45,304 bases of DNA from Candidatus Anammoxibacter sp. (GTDB lineage: Bacteria; Planctomycetota; Brocadiia; Brocadiales; Anammoxibacteraceae), in contig JAIQZQ010000023.1 in assembly GCA_021777105.1 (NCBI GenBank), forward strand, positions 1 to 45,304, read 5' to 3'. How positions within the stretch are numbered: position 1 is the stretch's first letter; every line of letters starts with the position of its first letter. The notes beneath the pieces are model-generated. The model was not told the origin of the DNA. It searched no databases and was given only the letters and a program-made list of their open reading frames with translations. The translations under genes were made by a program, and so were the position numbers. Shown here one piece after another: positions 42,817 through 45,304 of this stretch.

Positions 42817-43623
42817 TTATGTGCCGGGCGGTGGCCCCATTAAGATTTTCCATTCCGTATCTAAATAAACTAAAGGAAATACCTTGCTCACTTTGTCAAG
42901 TTTTTTGTAAAGGCAAACTGCTTCGTAAATCAAACAGCCTTTAATCTTATCATCTTTACTTATATAGACCTCTAGAATACTAGGCATATATATTTTAAAC
43001 AGTTTAAGTGGATTTTTATTATTTCGAGCTTTAATATCCGCAACAAGGACTTTTTTCATATAAGGCGCAAAACGAAAATCATATAGCTTCATCAATTTAT
43101 CCGGCACGATATATTCATCACTATTATTAAGAAAGTCTATAAATCTATGTAATTTGTTAAACTCTTCAGCGTAATTATCTTTGAATTCCATTGCCTTTTC
43201 GTAACCATTAAGTAATCCGCTGGTTATAACAACATGGTCTTTACCTTCAAATTCAGCCACATATAATTCATTATTTTTAAACGATTCCGGCCAAATAGGA
43301 AGTGTTATACGTTTTTTAGATATAATCACATCGCCTTTTATTATAAATTCCCTCTTTTCATAAAATTTATAGAATGTATGTTTTAAAAATCGCGAATAAA
43401 GCAATCCAATATCTGAAACCACTGCATCTATAAAATCATTAGAATACCCATCATTGTCTTCAAAAAGAACAGGATATTTTACGCTTGCAACTTGCAAACT
43501 CCACTGTTTCTCTTCATGTTTTGTTGTATCAATAGTTTCATCCGCCACAACGGCAAAATCGTTAACACATGCGAAAACAAGTAATATAGTAGATAATAAA
43601 ATGTTTAGTTTTGTATTTTTCAT
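42817..43623 (-). CDS. Secreted A-family protein A2, unknown function
   Basis: A 268-residue intact paralogue of A1: signal peptide (LLSTILLVFACVNDFAVVA), then KYPVLFEDNDGYSNDF, SKKRITLPIWPESF, LYDFRFAPYMKK, PSILEVYISKDDKIKG and KVFPLVYLDTEWKI. ATG 43623 lies five bases beyond the frame-corrected stop of B2, mirroring the coupled B1-A1 pair. An upstream ATG at 43638 would overlap B2. The frameshifted copy A3 follows after 52 bases. The family is not recognised; an extracytoplasmic location is likely. Confidence 0.7.
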   Translation of the reverse strand: MKNTKLNILLSTILLVFACVNDFAVVADETIDTTKHEEKQWSLQVASVKYPVLFEDNDGYSNDFIDAVVSDIGLLYSRFLKHTFYKFYEKREFIIKGDVIISKKRITLPIWPESFKNNELYVAEFEGKDHVVITSGLLNGYEKAMEFKDNYAEEFNKLHRFIDFLNNSDEYIVPDKLMKLYDFRFAPYMKKVLVADIKARNNKNPLKLFKIYMPSILEVYISKDDKIKGCLIYEAVCLYKKLDKVSKVFPLVYLDTEWKILMGPPPGT

Positions 43624-43628
43624 TTTTA

Positions 43629-44794
43629 TTAAGGACATGTATTTCGAATTATCTCTGGAAGGGAATTAGCAATAGTTGGTCTTACTTCCAAATACTTATT
43701 AAGATACATTCCTTCAAACATTAAAGGTCTATTTAGATTAGAAAACTCAAAAAAACCAGTAACTCCTTCAACATCATTTCATCCAGTTGCGCCGCCCATA
43801 TGAAAGGCTTTACATCCTGTTCAATATGATTTCTAAAAAAATCGGAAGAAGTTGCAAATCCTCTATCAGCAGACCCTGCTTTTACACCTGTTCTAAGCAG
43901 ATTGCCGTTATTATCATAAGTGGCTTGATGCCCATGGCTACCCGCAGTTTCAATGGAGCGCATCTCAAAAGCAGCTCCCGGATGGTAAAAGCTATTCAGT
44001 TCGCAAACAGTTGCAAGCAAACTAACAGGACACTTACCCCAGAAATTACATTCATCCGGTTCTGGATCCTCATTATTTGCTGCAAGCGAGCTGTACAAAG
44101 CAGGTAGTCCGCCAAGCCAGGCATTATCAGCAGATTCGCTTGCAAACCAATCATTAAACGATATTTCTGTTATCTTCGGAACTACTACCACTATTAAGCT
44201 ATCAAATTGGCCATCAGTGCATTTTGAAAATGCTGTTACAGTAAACGCTTTTATTTTGTTGAGTTCTTTAACTTCGCCGTAGTTTAGTATACTAGAATCT
44301 AAACGTTTGTTATTGCTTAACCACCCAATATGCTCTCTATCAGAATCATCAGTAAGGTAATCAGCTAAATCAACGGTTTGTGATAATGTCACAATTACAG
44401 CAACAGATTTATTGATTGTTCCTTGATTCAGATTGCGTATGTTAACTTTTGCCTCATCAAACTCAACCTTAACAAATTCAACCCCCTCGCATAGTTCGCT
44501 ATCTTTCCTGCACTGCCCTATTATTGCATACGGCGGGCAGTTGCAGCCCCAACCTGCTTTAACTATGCCTGCGCCGGGATCGCTTATTATGTTGGCGCCG
44601 TCATCGGTTACGTGACCGGTTGCCACGATTTCAAACCTGTTTGTGTCATGATCAAAGCTCAGGAAGTACGCAATTGCGCCGGCGGGCAGGCCGGACATAT
44701 TAGGGTAAGTGATCTGAACCGGAGGGTCAAATATAGCGCCCGCGGGCTGCAATGTCCAGGCAAAAGGCGGGGCCGCGCCGTCAGGCATGGGCAT
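43629..44794 (-). pseudogene. Cys-rich surface protein B2, frameshifted, 5' part missing
   Basis: A paralogue of B1, with the same start context (LNKVHFDKVPMPMPDG, no ribosome-binding site, stop just upstream). The frame fails after YIW-like FIWAAQLD: B1 has GGAAACAATGTTGAAGG where B2 has GAAATGATGTTGAAGG, one G fewer (about 43780). Past that point the other frame restores the family sequence (NRPLMFEGMYLNKYLEVRP) to a TAA at 43629-43631. The 5' 380 bases are far more alike between B1 and B2 than the rest. Confidence 0.7.
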
Positions 44795-44925
44795 TGGGAC
44801 TTTATCAAAATGGACTTTGTTTAACTCAACAGCAATTTAAGCCACAAGGCCACAAACGGCGAGAAATAATAAAAAAGTATTAACAACAGATTGCGCGGAT
44901 TACACAGATAAAAGCAAAAAAGCAG

Positions 44926-44967
44926 GGTAATCGGTAAATGGTGAGCGGTGAACGGTGAGCGGTTAAA
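44926..44967. repeat. Heptamer tandem repeat array 2
   Basis: Six consecutive units of exact period 7 beginning GGT: GGTAATC, GGTAAAT, GGTGAGC, GGTGAAC, GGTGAGC, GGTTAAA, then AGC. It lies in the 44830-45304 stretch, which otherwise carries scattered CACAGAT, ACTAAGACACTAAA and CACTGATTAAAG repeats and no gene. Confidence 0.75.
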
Positions 44968-45111
44968 AGCAAAAAGCATAGAACGCGGATGATACTGATT
45001 GGCGCGGATAAAAGCAAAAGCAATTTACGCCACTAAGACACTAAAACACTAAGAAAAGCTACAAGCAAACCATAGGTTTCACTGATTAAAGAAATAAAAG
45101 CAAAAAAGCTG

Positions 45112-45146
45112 AGTAATCGGTAAATGGTGAGCGGTTATCGGTAAAA
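45112..45146. repeat. Heptamer tandem repeat array 3
   Basis: Five units in period 7: AGTAATC, GGTAAAT, GGTGAGC, GGTTATC, GGTAAAA, then GC. It shares units and phase with array 2 but in a shorter form, as if units were gained or lost. Confidence 0.7.
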
Positions 45147-45304
45147 GCAAAAGCTATTAAGCCACGAAGACACTAAAATCACGAAGAAAAGCGAAAAACA
45201 AACCAATGATTTCACTGATTAAAGATAAAAGCTTTAACCACTGATTGCGCTGATTGCACAACACATAAAGGCAAGCGTTGGTTTTACTCTGAATAAACGC
45301 CAAA

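Noticed and set aside
44830..45304. CACAGAT and ACTAAGACACTAAA repeats considered as a CRISPR array
   Set aside because: Units are short, irregularly spaced and not separated by uniform unique spacers; no cas gene is present.

Overview
The window reads as the chromosome of an uncultured, probably anaerobic, Gram-negative bacterium of moderate-to-low GC content. KdsA (Kdo/LPS synthesis) and LolC/LolD (lipoprotein export) imply an outer membrane. Two rubrerythrin-like proteins, a 2[4Fe-4S] protein behind an FNR-type site, and a stand-alone flavin reductase fit anaerobic or microaerobic life. A TPR protein fused to an RNA polymerase alpha C-terminal domain, a type I recall from Planctomycetota, hints at that phylum. 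No rRNA or other marker is present, so the placement is an inference. All comparisons here were made by eye.

Layout. (1) 284-5942: a formyltransferase-fold protein, then a signalling cluster: a membrane histidine kinase, an overlapping receiver, a receiver-PAS-PAS protein, and two convergent stand-alone receivers, one broken by an amber codon. (2) 6000-6880: a gene-free stretch with a long MITE-like inverted repeat. (3) 6878-8627: two secreted proteins sharing a paralogous Ig-like domain. (4) 8786-20883: mostly minus-strand housekeeping and redox genes: YqeY, a CBS/PAS hybrid kinase, a flavin reductase, a degenerate nuclease-like lipoprotein (+ strand), aspartase, two ferritin-like proteins, a branched-chain aminotransferase, LolD, LysS and KdsA. 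(5) 21641-31311: TPR-alphaCTD protein, RuvA, an HTH plus Mrr-like protein, an M20 peptidase, HU, an FNR-type promoter driving a ferredoxin-like protein and probably a cupin protein, an M23-like protein, and LolC, which lies 11.6 kb from LolD. (6) 31450-34285: two PIN toxin-antitoxin modules. One toxin is frameshifted; the other module is flanked by an inverted pair of about 140-bp repeats. (7) 34408-36588: exported TPR and FG-GAP repeat proteins. (8) 36881-44794: a duplicated three-gene block (B, A, A') of secreted proteins of unknown function, separated by two further secreted proteins. In both blocks the A' copy is broken; B2 is also frameshifted. (9) 44830-45304: gene-free, with heptamer arrays.

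The strongest theme outside ordinary genes is a dense set of dispersed repeats: hairpins with variable stems in conserved flanks, and period-7 arrays. They lie in most longer intergenic gaps, and some supply gene ends or mark truncation points. A second theme is genes broken by a single base change (5382, 31760-31765, 42134-42144, about 43780). These may be real decay, slippage in homopolymers or assembly errors, and they need raw-read confirmation.
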